From assembly GCA_027186245.1 (NCBI GenBank), contig CP114490.1, forward strand, positions 6,952,501 to 7,016,500: DNA of 64,000 bases, read 5' to 3'. How positions within the stretch are numbered: the first letter of the stretch is position 1; every line of letters starts with the position of its first letter. The notes under the pieces were generated by a model that was not told the origin of the DNA, did not search any database, and worked only from the letters and a program-made list of their open reading frames with translations. Both the position numbers and the translations under genes were made by a program. Positions 46,540 through 59,910 of the stretch are shown one piece after another. Source of the DNA: Coriaria nepalensis. Lineage: Eukaryota > Streptophyta > Magnoliopsida > Cucurbitales > Coriariaceae.

Positions 46540-46975
46540 ACTCGGAGAAAGGCGATCAAACAATAGAAAGAAATTTGTTATGAAGAAACCTACTCTTAAG
46601 AAGAAAAATAAGGATGATACGAAATGCTTATTCTATAATAAAACATGACATATAAGGAAAAACTGCTATACTTTAAAGAATATAGGTTAAAGTCAAACTA
46701 GTTCTAATAATAATGGTGCATTGAATAGTTGTAATACTGCTTGGTTTTATGATGTTTTGATCGTGTCTAAGTGCATAGCCAAAAATAAATGGATTATTGA
46801 TTTTAGTTATTCATTTCATATGAGTCCTACTAAGGACTGCTTTTCTGATTATAATGATTTGAACGATATCATTATTTTTATTGAAAACATTAATATGTGT
46901 AAGATTCATGGTATAAGTAATATTATTTTGAAATTACATGATAGAAATGTTATTATGCTAACTAAAGTAAGATAA
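46540..46975 (+). pseudogene. Copia zinc knuckle and protease remnant
   Basis: The knuckle is damaged (C-X-X-Y in place of C-X-X-C). The open piece 46721-46975 has KWIIDFSYSFHMSPTKDCFS, in which the protease D-S-G reads D-F-S, then CKIHGISNIILKLHDRNVIM. Confidence 0.8.
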
Positions 46976-47799
46976 ATCCTTGACCTAAAAAGAAATATGA
47001 TCTTTTAGGTATTTTAGATGAATCTGATTGTACATATACTACTGTGAATGGTTGTTTAACTGCTTATAAGAAATTAAAACCTGCTTTAAAAGAATAAAGA
47101 AACATGGTTTGTATGTACTGTGTAGATATTACTTTGCTGCTTATACATATGACACTTGTATTAGTTAAATTAGACTTGATCACATGAGCAAGAAGGGTAT
47201 GATGGCTTTAGGTAAGCAAGGCCTGTTAGATATAGATTCAGTTACTACTCTTTATTTTGGGAAACTTGTATTTTAGGGAAATAACATATGTTAAGTTTCA
47301 GTAAGAGAATTCACTTAACTAAGAATTGTCTAGAGTATGTTCATACTAATTTGTGGGGTCTAGAAAAATATATAGTCTTATGGGGGAGTAGATATTTCTT
47401 CAATTATAATAGGTAGGTATGGGATTTTCTACTTAAAACTAAAGATGAAACTTCAAGTAAATATAAAACTAGGAGAACTTTAATAGAAAAATAAATAGAC
47501 AGAAATGGTAAAACCTGAATAATATACAAAGGGTTATAATTTTGTAACACTTTATTTAATGAATATTGTAAGTAAAATGAAATCCTTAGACATAGGACCA
47601 GTGTTAGAACTCCACAACTAAGATGATCTTGATGATCATTAATAGGCTAGAGACAGAGATAGAAGAGAACCTAGACCTAATCCCATATTTTCTTATGTTG
47701 ATTTGATTTTTTCAACTTTTGTGGCAGGACATGAGGTTTAAATTAAGTATAGAACCTATTGAATTTTATGCGATTATATCTTCAAAAGACAACAAGCAA

Positions 47800-48640
47800 T
47801 GAAAGGTTTCCATGGATGAGGAGATGTACTCCTTGGGGTGAACAAAACTTGGTCAATTATTCCAAGCCTAGAGAAAAGGAGGTTCATTGGCTACAAGTGG
47901 ATCTTCAAGCTTAATGAGGTTTATCTAAAGTTGATCCTCCGAGGTATAAAGCTAGATTAATTGCTAAAAGATTCACTATAAAATAGATGGATTCCCTATA
48001 CCTCAGTTGTAGGCAGTCTTATGTATATCATGATGTGTACAAGACCTAACATTTGTTATGCAGTAGGGATAGTTAATTCGGGTTTTAGAACACTGGATAA
48101 CGGTAACGCATATTCTCAAGTATCTTCGAAGAACAAGAGACTATATGCTTGTTTATTCATGTGGAGACTTGAACTCCACTGGATACACTGATTCTGATTT
48201 TCAATTACATAGAGATAGTTGAAAGTCGACTTTTGGATCAGTGTTCACATATGGTAGAGGAGTTGTAGTCAGGAGAAGTATCAAACAATCCAGTATTACA
48301 GATTCTACCATGGAAGCCGAATATATAGCGGCTTATAAAGCTACGAAAAAAAGAGTTTGGCTCAAGAAGTTTTATACTGATCAGGAAGTTATTCCAGATA
48401 TGGATAAGTCACTAGTCCTATACTATGACAACAATAGAGCAGTGGCTAATTTAAAAGAACAAAGGAGTCATAAGAGGGGCAAGCAGATAGAGAGAAAATA
48501 TTATATTATCAGAGAGATAATGTATCGAGATGATGTGACAGTTACGAAGATAGTGTCAGAATAGAACCTTGTCGATCCATTTAGCAAGAAACTTCCATCA
48601 AAGTCTTTTGAGGATCATGTACGCCATTTAGGGATGAGAA
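47800..48640 (+). pseudogene. Copia RT edge and RNase H remnant
   Basis: Frames show VSMDEEMYSLG, then after the deletion MYIMMCTRPNICYAVGIV, HILKYLRRTRDYMLVY, GYTDSDFQLHRDS and KSTFGSVFTYGRGVV. The open piece 48241-48564 has DSTMEAEYIAAYKATKKRVW and YYDNNRAVANLKE. NLVDPFSKKLPSKSFEDHV follows before the PPT. Confidence 0.85.
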
Positions 48641-48675
48641 AGATGCTTCACTTGCTTTAAGATCAAGTGTGAGTT

Positions 48676-50510
48676 TATTGGGCATGGTGCCTTGAAAGCA
48701 TGTGATGAATATTGTTTTAATGAAATAAATAAAAGTGATATTTTTCTATATAATTGTTTTGAATGTATTATTATCGAATAATATGAATAAATATTAGAAA
48801 ATTCCAAATTCATTAATGTGACTATGGTCTTGTATTGGTATAAGAGGATTAAGATTATAGATAATAAATTAAATTATCCACAACATATTAAAGTATAAAA
48901 TATTTAATTTAGTGGTTGCTGGTACAGTCCACTAGCATTGTGAATATAAGTAATCTAGATTCGTATCACTGATGTAGATAAATATCTTAGTGGAAGTGCT
49001 TTATATAATTGGATTATATAGGACATGACTCGATATGAAATAATTCTTTATTAAAATACCGTTTGCCATTAAAAATTAAACTCATATCAATAGATGATCA
49101 TATGCAGATCAATTTGAATCCTGAGTGATCATGACCTCATGTTTATGTTAACTAGATCTTTTGATTCACTCGCCACAATTTGTTTGTAAAACATGCTAAA
49201 TACTTTTGTTTTGAAAATTCATTGGGATAAGTGGTTCAAAACATAATATATAGATATGGAATCCAAACATTCTTCATAGAAGATTATATATTGGTTTCTT
49301 TAAGAGTTAATTCTGTAACTAAATGATTTTGAGCTCAAATTTATAATCAAGTTATAAATTAATTGTTCACCAGTAAATTGATGGTACTTAAGGAAAAATA
49401 AATAATTAGAAGGGTAAAACGGTAGTTTTGACCAATTCTAATTATGAATCAATTTTGGAGGATTGAATGCATGTAGTGATTATATCAATGGACTACTAAA
49501 GATTGCTCAGTAAAAATCTTTTATAAGTGCAAGAGTGCAATATCATATTTTTAGTGAAATAATAATGAGATTAATAAATTGAATTTATTAAATTTAAGAG
49601 TCTAATTAGTAATCTAATTTATTAAAGTTTGGAATAGTAGATCCACGGTCCCCAGGTCACCTTTATAAAATATTGTATAGAGTCAGAGTAACAAAGGTTG
49701 AAAATGATTTATTTGCAAGAAAATCTAAGGCAAAATTGTAATTATGAGATAATTAATGTTAATTAATTAATTAAAAAATATATTTAAATATTGAAATTCG
49801 GAATTAATCAATTAATTAATAATATATTTGATTTTGAATTGAAGATGTTATATATAATATTAAATTGATATGAGATATTAATTTAATATTAAGATTAGGT
49901 AAGTTAAATTTAGATTAGTTTGATAAACTAATTCAAAAAAGATATGTTTTTTATTTAAAAGGGATGAGATTCTATTTTAAATTGGTTTGACTAAATCAAA
50001 TATATCATCAAAAGAATGATATGATTTAAAATAAATAAGATTTTATTTTAAATTATATTTAAAAAGATTTGATCATAACAGAGATATCATCTAATGATAA
50101 TATTTTATCATGATTGAATTATCAATTCAATTAATTAAAAGAGTTTAAATTAATTAAAATATCTAATGAAATTATATAAATACATCTCATTCTAATTGTT
50201 TAGAAGAGGTTTTTCATAAGTTTTTTTTTTTTTTTCTGAGTAGAGATTTTTCTAAGAGAAAAAGAAAAAGAAAAACTTGTCATTTCTATGTGCCCACACA
50301 CATCCTATTATGTTGAGGATTGACCAGGAAGATCGTGGTGTGAGTCTCGATAATCGATTCACGCAGGCTGAGGTATGACCTATTCGTATAAATGTATATG
50401 AATTTATATGTATATAAAGGATCGGTGAAAAATATTTTAGAAAATTTTTGTTATATACTGGGACCAATTCAATTGCTTCTGCTGCGAGGTTTCGAATCGT
50501 TTTTCCAACA
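48676..50510 (+). repeat. Probable 3' LTR of the copia element
   Basis: Begins right after the RNase H end and a PPT-like AAGTGTGAGTTTAT, at TTGGGCATGGTGCC. It ends in TTTTTCCAACA at 50510, after a leader with TGTATATAAAGG (about 50409). About 1.8 kb, AT-rich, no coding. There is no second copy to confirm the ends. Confidence 0.55.
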
Positions 50511-50544
50511 AGTCTGACGTCTCACATCTCGATCTCTTATCAAA

Positions 50545-50600
50545 GGGTCGAAGGGTCGAAGGGTCGAAAGGTCGAAGGGTCGAAGGGTCGAAAGGTCGAA
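50545..50600 (+). repeat. 8-bp minisatellite, GGGTCGAA x7
   Basis: Seven perfect or one-mismatch units of (G/A)GGTCGAA in a row. Diverged units (AAGGTTGAAGGGCATCTCAT, AAGGTTGAAAGACATCTCGG) continue at 50640-50700, showing a longer, older repeat. It lies just outside the copia LTR. Confidence 0.92.
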
Positions 50601-50700
50601 AGACATTTCAAACTAACATCTCATATAATTCGAGTCCCTTCAAAAGGTTGAAGGGCATCTCATACTGAAGAGTCTTAGAGTGGAAAGGTTGAAAGACATC

Positions 50701-51839
50701 TCGGAACAAAGGGTCTTACAGTCATAGGATCGAAGAGCATCTTAAAAATAAATCGGATCAAAACCAGCAGATATTCACATGCAATGAGTCGGATCAGGCC
50801 AAAATTAAATTGTTGCACATCCCTAGCATATAAATAAATGAAATCCATCATTTCAATTTACATTCCATCTCATTATCAACAGTTCCTCCTCTTCTGCTTC
50901 TGAAATATACACCTACTATAAAAGAAACTATTTTCTCATACAATTGATCCCATACCCCAAGACTTGACAAGATTAATGCGCTCCAATCTCATAAGTATCC
51001 ATGTATAAAAATTTAGGTAAATTTAGTTTTTAGTTCATGTATTATGATTTGTATAAATTTGTTCTAATGTAATTTAATTGCAATTTTTTTTGTTTTGTAT
51101 AGTATAAATGCAACTTTTTAGTCCATTGATTATTTTTTATTATTATTTTCATCATTAATCTTTTATTTTTTTCTATTTTCTATTTTTCATTGCAAAAAAT
51201 AGGATCTAATTGAATAAAAAAAAACATTGGAGATCTAGATCTATAAACTAGACGTTCAATATGAAAAGCTAGATCTAATTTAATAAAAAAGAAAAAAAAA
51301 ACTAGAGTGGATCTGAAAACTAAAGGTCTATTTTCCAGATCCAAATCCAAACCTTCAATTTTTTTTTTTCTGTTAATTAGATCTGGTTTTTCATGGGGGA
51401 AAACTAGATCAATCAGACTTTGTTCTCTATGAAGGATTAAATTGATTCGATTAGGTTCCCTACAAAGAATTGAGTCAATTTAATTTGAATATCTCATAAA
51501 GAATCAAATTATTTCGATTGATTTCTCGTAAAAAGACAAATCATTTCGATCGGTTTTTCTTACCAGAAATTTAATTGGGTTTTTGTTTTTTTAATATTAA
51601 TTTATTTTTTCTAGAAATAAAAAGAATATAAATTTGGCAAATATAATAGTAAATTAATATGAGAGAAAAATAAAAATAATGATAGATTAAGGATTAAAAA
51701 ATAATAATAAAATAATCAGAAATACAAAAAAAAATCTTACTTAAACTACAAGACAAAAAAATGAATTTATTCAAAAAATTAAAACTAAAACCCTCTAAGT
51801 TTTGAGAGACTTAGGTGAATCAAGTTGAGTACCAAAACG
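50701..51839. other. Intergenic, AT-rich with poly-A/T tracts
   Basis: No gene. The segment has weak inverted similarity between about 51000-51150 and 51700-51800 (TTTAGTTTTTAGTTCATGTA against its partner). It also has repeated AGATCTAGATC words at 51200-51330. It may be another transposon relic, but ends were not definable. Confidence 0.35.
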
Positions 51840-52015
51840 GGAGAAATTAGGATTAATCCTTATAATATTACTATAATTATAATAAACACTCAAAATTCTT
51901 ATAAACTATAATGAAGACTTGTAGTTTTAGTAAATTACTGATATGGCCATTAAATGACATCATCCTATCAGCCGAAAAGTTTCAAATTTGAGAATTTAAC
52001 CCTATATGAAAATGT
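51840..52015 (+). repeat. MULE left terminal inverted repeat
   Basis: Inverted partner of about 52850-53061; the right arm is longer because of AT-rich insertions. Confidence 0.7.
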
Positions 52016-52849
52016 TATTTTTCTTTATACTAACTTTAATTTAATTTTGCATTCGTTTAACCCAAACCTCAACTACCCTCTTCGATTACCACACTCCTTT
52101 ATTACTGCTTCCGCTGGGATCTACCGCTGCCACTTATCGTAAACCTCCATCGACTTTCTTTGTTATCTCTTTTGCTACCATCTACTACCGGCATAAAATT
52201 ATGAATTTTAAAATTATTTCTCTCTCACACCACTTTTTTTATCCTTTTCATTTTTTTACCCCAACAACCATAACCACCGATCAGTTGCTAACCCCTCCAT
52301 CGCCGACCTAGACTGGGAAAAGTCTCTCTCTACCTTTCAACAACGAAAATCGAGATCTTAGTTGTCCTATCTGAAAACTCAAATTAAGATCTAGGTTTTT
52401 AGATTAGAAAATATGGAATGAAGATCGAGTTTACCAAACGAGAAACCTAGGCTTCCATCTAATTTTTGAATCAGATAACACATGCATTGATTTGGGTTTT
52501 CCTATCGGAAACCTAGATCTTGATTCGGATTTTATGATTCGACAATCAAGATCTCGATATGCATTGTCCAAAGGTAAGAAATAATTTTCTGATCGAGGCT
52601 GACGATAAAGGTGAAAAATGAAAAATAAAAAAATTAAGTAGAATAAGAGAGAAAATAATTAAAATTTTTATAATAAATGTGGATGCTAGTGATGACGGTA
52701 ATAGAGGAGGGTGGTGAAGGTTTGTAGTAAGCAGTGGCATTATATGATAGTAGTAACTGTAATAGAGGATGGCGGTTCGGAAGAGGGCGGTGGGGGTTTG
52801 GGTTAAAAAAATGCAAAATTTAATTAAGAGGTATAAAAAGAAATATTTT

Positions 52850-53061
52850 ATAACGAGTCAAGTTCTCATTTTGAAACTTTTTTTATTGATGTGACGATGT
52901 CACCTAAAGACCACATCAATAATCTATCGAAATTAATTTTAATTAAGATTTATTATAATTAAGATTTAAAATTAAATATTATTATAATTCATAAAATTCT
53001 TAAATAATTATAATTGTATTATAATTATTATAATATTTTAGAATTTACTCCTAATTTCCCC
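52850..53061 (-). repeat. MULE right terminal inverted repeat
   Basis: Inverted partner of 51840-52015, ending CCTAATTTCCCC. Confidence 0.7.
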
Positions 53062-53307
53062 ACCAAAATATGTCTCCAAAGTTTCTAACACTTTCTGGTT
53101 TTACATTCCAAGTCCAACGGATCATAATCTCCAATATATATATATATATTTAAAATATTAAATAAATAAGTAAACACTAATCTTTAATATGGAATATTTG
53201 ACTTCTAAAACATGGGATGTTGAGAAATGGGGAATGAAAAAAATAATGAAGTTTGGAAAATAAATCTCTTGCTACCTCATTGTATTTAAAACAACTATTG
53301 TTGACCA

Positions 53308-54031
53308 TTAAGATGGCGAAACGGGCCTAATTTTTCGGTCCGGCCCATAGCTTAGGAAAAATAATTTGGCCTTAAGTTTGGCATAGCCCTTTTTTATTTG
53401 GGTTGGACTTAGAGAAATTTTTAAGTCTGTCGGGTTGGTCCAGCCCGGCCCGATACATAAGCCCGGTTGAGCTTTGTTGGGCCTGGGCTGAGTGAGCCCG
53501 GTTGGGCTCTATTAGGCCTGGCCCAATGATGAAAGGTTCAACACTTCAACCTGGTTCTAAGTCTAATATTTATTCATCGGGACTTGAGTTTATGGCTATA
53601 AGTCTAATATTTAAACATTAGCAGGTTAGCTTATGCCTTATTGCTTATGCGTTATGCATTATGATATAAATTAGAAAGGTTTGAGGCCTTGAGCTTCAGG
53701 ATTGAATAAAATTAGTTACTTTACAAAAGTTTAAACATTAGCTAATGTTTAAACAGTAAACATAAACATTAGTTACTTTACTAGTTTAGTAGTTTACTTT
53801 AATAATGTTTTATTATTAATATTTGATTTAAAAAGGATCGGGTCTATTTTAGGACTAGATGAACCCGAGATAAACCCAATGGACTTTTTAGATCGGGTCC
53901 GAACATATATTTTAAAAACAGGCCCAGCCCAACTCGACCCATTTTTTGTTCGGGCTCAGCCCCCTGCCTGGTCCTAAATAGTGAAAAACTTTCATGGGGT
54001 CGGGCCAGGTAGCCCATTTTGACACCTCTAG
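53308..54031. mobile_element. Putative hAT-like non-autonomous element rich in GGGCC words
   Basis: The right end read inward is TAGAGGTGTCAAAATGGGCT, and the left end is TTAAGATGGCGAAACGGGCC. They match at most positions as a terminal inverted repeat. The subterminal regions are packed with GGCCC/GGGCC words (CCAGCCCGGCCCGATA, GGGCCTGGCCCAATG, CAGGCCCAGCCCAACTCGAC). TAGRGGTGTCAAA-type ends and such subterminal GGGCC repeats are common in plant hAT relics. No 8-bp duplication was seen, and no transposase is encoded. Confidence 0.5.
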
Positions 54032-54033
54032 TT

Positions 54034-55455
54034 TGTAATTCCAGCCTTACTAACTGTTTAACTTATCAAATACTTTTAAAGGGAAATATGTACAGCTATT
54101 AGGTACGTTACTTTCGAACTTTTTTTTAAGTCATTTTTGTAGAAATAATGTACTAATTTGAGTTTCTTATAAAATATTACGGAAGTCGTTATCATAGGGA
54201 ATTAATCCCAAAATCTTTAACCGAAATTTATTATTTTTCCTTTTTGTTTCTTTTCCAAACATATATATATACAAAATTAGTTTCTCAAGAATATCTTTTC
54301 ATTAGACTATTTCCACGGTCGGATCCATATGTACAATCTCATAGAGTTGACTTCCTTCATTCGCTCGGTCTTTAGATTACTGTTTTACCTTCGTAATTTC
54401 CTACAGTACAAGGTAACAACTATGAGCTAGAAGCTTAGTAAGTACATGATCCTATTCACATATATTAATCTTTTAATGACTATTTTAAATTAATACTTTT
54501 ATGATTTATATCTAACATGCATAAATTCTTATTATTTTATATACTTAGGTCCTGAGAATGCTACCCCCGACATGTCAACAGATATCTAATCAGCAGTCTG
54601 CTTATGACCGTTACAACAATCCACTTATGACCTTTTCTTTAATATTATTTGGAGTCCTTTATGATCGACAAGTGATCTTTTTTTTGACCCGACAACATCC
54701 CACTTTAATGTTATGCACATGCATGCTTATGTTCTTTATTTAGCATAACATTAACTTATAGTATAAACATTTGCATCTAACCATAGCATGGCAAAGTTGT
54801 ATTATCCTAAATTCTCATATTATATTATATTCATACTAGCCATCACCTCATGGCAATAACATTTTTCTACTTAACATACTACGTTAATAACTCTATAACT
54901 TAACATGATAATTATTATCCTCAAGTCATTAGCTTTCTAATAGTTATACTAATCTCACTTTAGTAGACTAAATTCATGCAATTATAACAACAAATAAACA
55001 ACATTCTTATATTATAAAGACTATACTTACAGATTTTTACAAAATATTGAATATCCTAAACTTCTTATTCTCCTTTCTCCCTTCTTCTTCCCTCTCTCTA
55101 TTTCCCTCCGTTCTCTTTCTTTCCTCCCTCTCCTTCTCTCTCACTTTCTCTCCTCTCACTTTCTCTTCTCTTCACTTCGACGTAAATACATTAGGGAGAA
55201 AGGGGTTTATATAGTAAAAGGTGAGATTTGAAGTTGTTGACACCTATTAAGATGACTAAGCAATTCAAATGCCTGTTGTTGCCAAATAGTAATAACATGG
55301 CACATTTTTATTTATTTTATATTATTATAATATTATTAATAATATTATTATTAATTAAAATAAATTTTATATTAAATCTTAAAAATTACTAAAAACTTCA
55401 CTTTATATTTTTTTTCCATTATTATATCTAATTAGAAATATTTAAGAGTTTTACA
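54034..55455 (+). repeat. Probable solo LTR, family TGTAA...TTACA (copy C)
   Basis: Starts TGTAATTCCAGCC and ends TTTTACA; 1422 bp. Flanking 5-mers are TAGTT (54029-54033) and TAATT (55456-55460), four of five identical. It aligns with copy B along its length and its start matches copy A (CTGTTTAACTTATCAAATAC against its reverse complement). It lies two bases beyond the hAT-like end, so one insertion landed at the edge of the other. Confidence 0.78.
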
Positions 55456-55647
55456 TAATTGATCATAATTTCAAACTTATTTATTGATGCGACAACAAAA
55501 AGAAACAAATTATCTATTCCACCTAATTATTATGTGTTAAGAAGTTAAATAGAAAATGTTTGGTAGAGTAAAATAAGGAGCGAAAATTTTGGATATAAAT
55601 TGTTTAATTTGAAACTTAAGAGGTGAAAATCCTAATTATCTAGTTTA

Positions 55648-56729
55648 GGGAGAGCAAAATATTGAAAAAATTATAATAAATATCTAAAGTAGAAATTATA
55701 ATAAACATCTAATTTTATTTTAAAATTATGAGAAATATATGAATTGTCGGATGATATGATAAGTACGATTTTGATTATAAGTGTCATTTTTTATGTGATA
55801 TATAAAAATATCATTTATGGTACTTAAATATAACTAGAATGATTATATACACGTTTATAGCATTAAGTAATTATTAAAATTTTAAATTTAATTTATTTTA
55901 TCTCTTCTAATTTAAATTTAATATTTTTAATCAACTTTATTTCTTTTTATTTCTTTTCCATTTCTACCCATCGATTACTCTCACCTTCCTTTACTATTAC
56001 TGTCGCCAGCCTCAACCATCCTTTTCTATTTCCGCTACCATCGATCTCCACCTCCAATATAAAAAATAAGTAAATAGTAAATAAAAAATTTAATATTTTT
56101 CCTTTTTTTTTTTGACTAAATCACCGTCACTGTTAAACTGCTACCACTTTCTCTGCCGCTACTGACCTCCACCAGAAATTTCTCTCTTTAGACAGCTGAG
56201 ATCGTAAGCTCTAGATTTTCTAATCTTTAAATTTTTATTAATCCAATCATCACCTGAGTTATATAATCTCAGTTGTTTAAAGAGAGATTAACGGTAATGA
56301 TTAGTGGTGATAGAGGAGCTGATAATGATTTTGAGTGATTAGGATGAAAAAATGAAAAAAAAAAAGTAACAAATTAAACACAAAAGAGAAAAATATTAAA
56401 TATTAAATATTTATATATTAGCAGAAGAGATTAGCGGGAAGAATTGTTGACAATGGTAATGGCATGTGCTATGAAAATAAAAAATAAATAAAAGTAAATA
56501 ACATTTATTAAAAAATATTATATTTAAATTTAAAATAATAAAAAATTATATAAAAAATTGAATAAAAAATTTAAAATTGAATGAATTCTTAATTTTAATA
56601 ATTACACAATATCTAAATTTAGGTACCATCCGTATTTAATAAAATTAAAAATTTATTATAATCTAAAATCAAAATTAAATACTCATTATATTTTATATTA
56701 AAAATCAGGTACATATACTTAATTTCCCC
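55648..56729. mobile_element. Possible second MULE-like relic
   Basis: The right end reads AATTTCCCC (56721-56729), like the right end of the element at 51840-53061. Inverted similarity joins the left part (ATTATAATAAATATCTAA, ATAAACATCTAATTTTATT) to the right part. The interior has C-rich patches like those of the first element. The left end and a target duplication are not clear, so the limits are tentative. Confidence 0.35.
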
Positions 56730-56868
56730 TAAAATATTTCCCACGTTTACTATTTTTATCTTTCTACTACCAAATAAAATATCTCTCCGTTCCAAGGGTC
56801 CACTTTTCCACGCAAGAAAACAAACCAATAAATTGAAATATTCAGTTCCGTGACAGCTACTCTTCCCA

Positions 56869-56874
<6 letters not shown>

Positions 56875-56906
<32 letters not shown>
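56875..56906 (+). repeat. (CT)16 microsatellite in the protease-gene leader
   Basis: Sixteen CT repeats end 62 bases before the ATG of the cysteine protease, after a C8 run. CT-rich leaders are common near plant transcription starts, so it may lie in the 5' untranslated region or core promoter. Its length is likely to vary between individuals. Confidence 0.95.
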
Positions 56907-56909
<3 letters not shown>

Positions 56910-56968
56910 CTCTCGACTTCCATTTAAGCCTTTTCCTACCCCACCAATCCCCAACTAGACCCACAAAC

Positions 56969-59910
<2,942 letters not shown>

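Larger units (their letters stand above)
45781..50510 (+). mobile_element. Ty1/copia element, 5'-truncated, RT core deleted
   Basis: The order on the plus strand is gag (45781, SSLRMEIPSYDGKSYFGT), zinc knuckle (about 46615-46680, CLFYNKT ... HIRKNCYTLKN), protease (46721-46975), integrase fragments (47080-47360), RT N-terminal part (about 47800-47975), RNase H (48060-48640), then a long 3' LTR to about 50510. Between 47975 and 47995 the reading jumps from the early RT (RLIAKRFTI) straight to the late part (VGSLMYIMMCTRPN-like). The catalytic YVDD block is therefore missing. Stops are frequent elsewhere. The wording of protease and RNase H suggests a Tork-type copia, tentatively. Confidence 0.82.
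51840..53061. mobile_element. Non-autonomous Mutator-like element (MULE) with long TIRs
   Basis: The left end GGAGAAATTAGG (51840) and right end CCTAATTTCCCC (53050-53061) are inverted. Similarity continues inward for roughly 200 bp: ATATTACTATAATTATAAT / ATATTATAATAATTATAAT, TAAATGACATCATC / TAGGTGACATCGTC, AAAGTTTCAAATTTGAGAA / AAAGTTTCAAAATGAGAA. The 9-mers next to the ends, ACCAAAACG (51831-51839) and ACCAAAATA (53062-53070), match at seven of nine positions, the expected MULE target-duplication size. The interior (52050-52560) is less AT-rich, without a transposase. Confidence 0.72.

Noticed and set aside
50485..50497. GGTTTCGAATCG resembling a tRNA B box
   Set aside because: No A box or cloverleaf could be fitted upstream; it lies at the end of a copia LTR. 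No tRNA gene was seen anywhere in the window.
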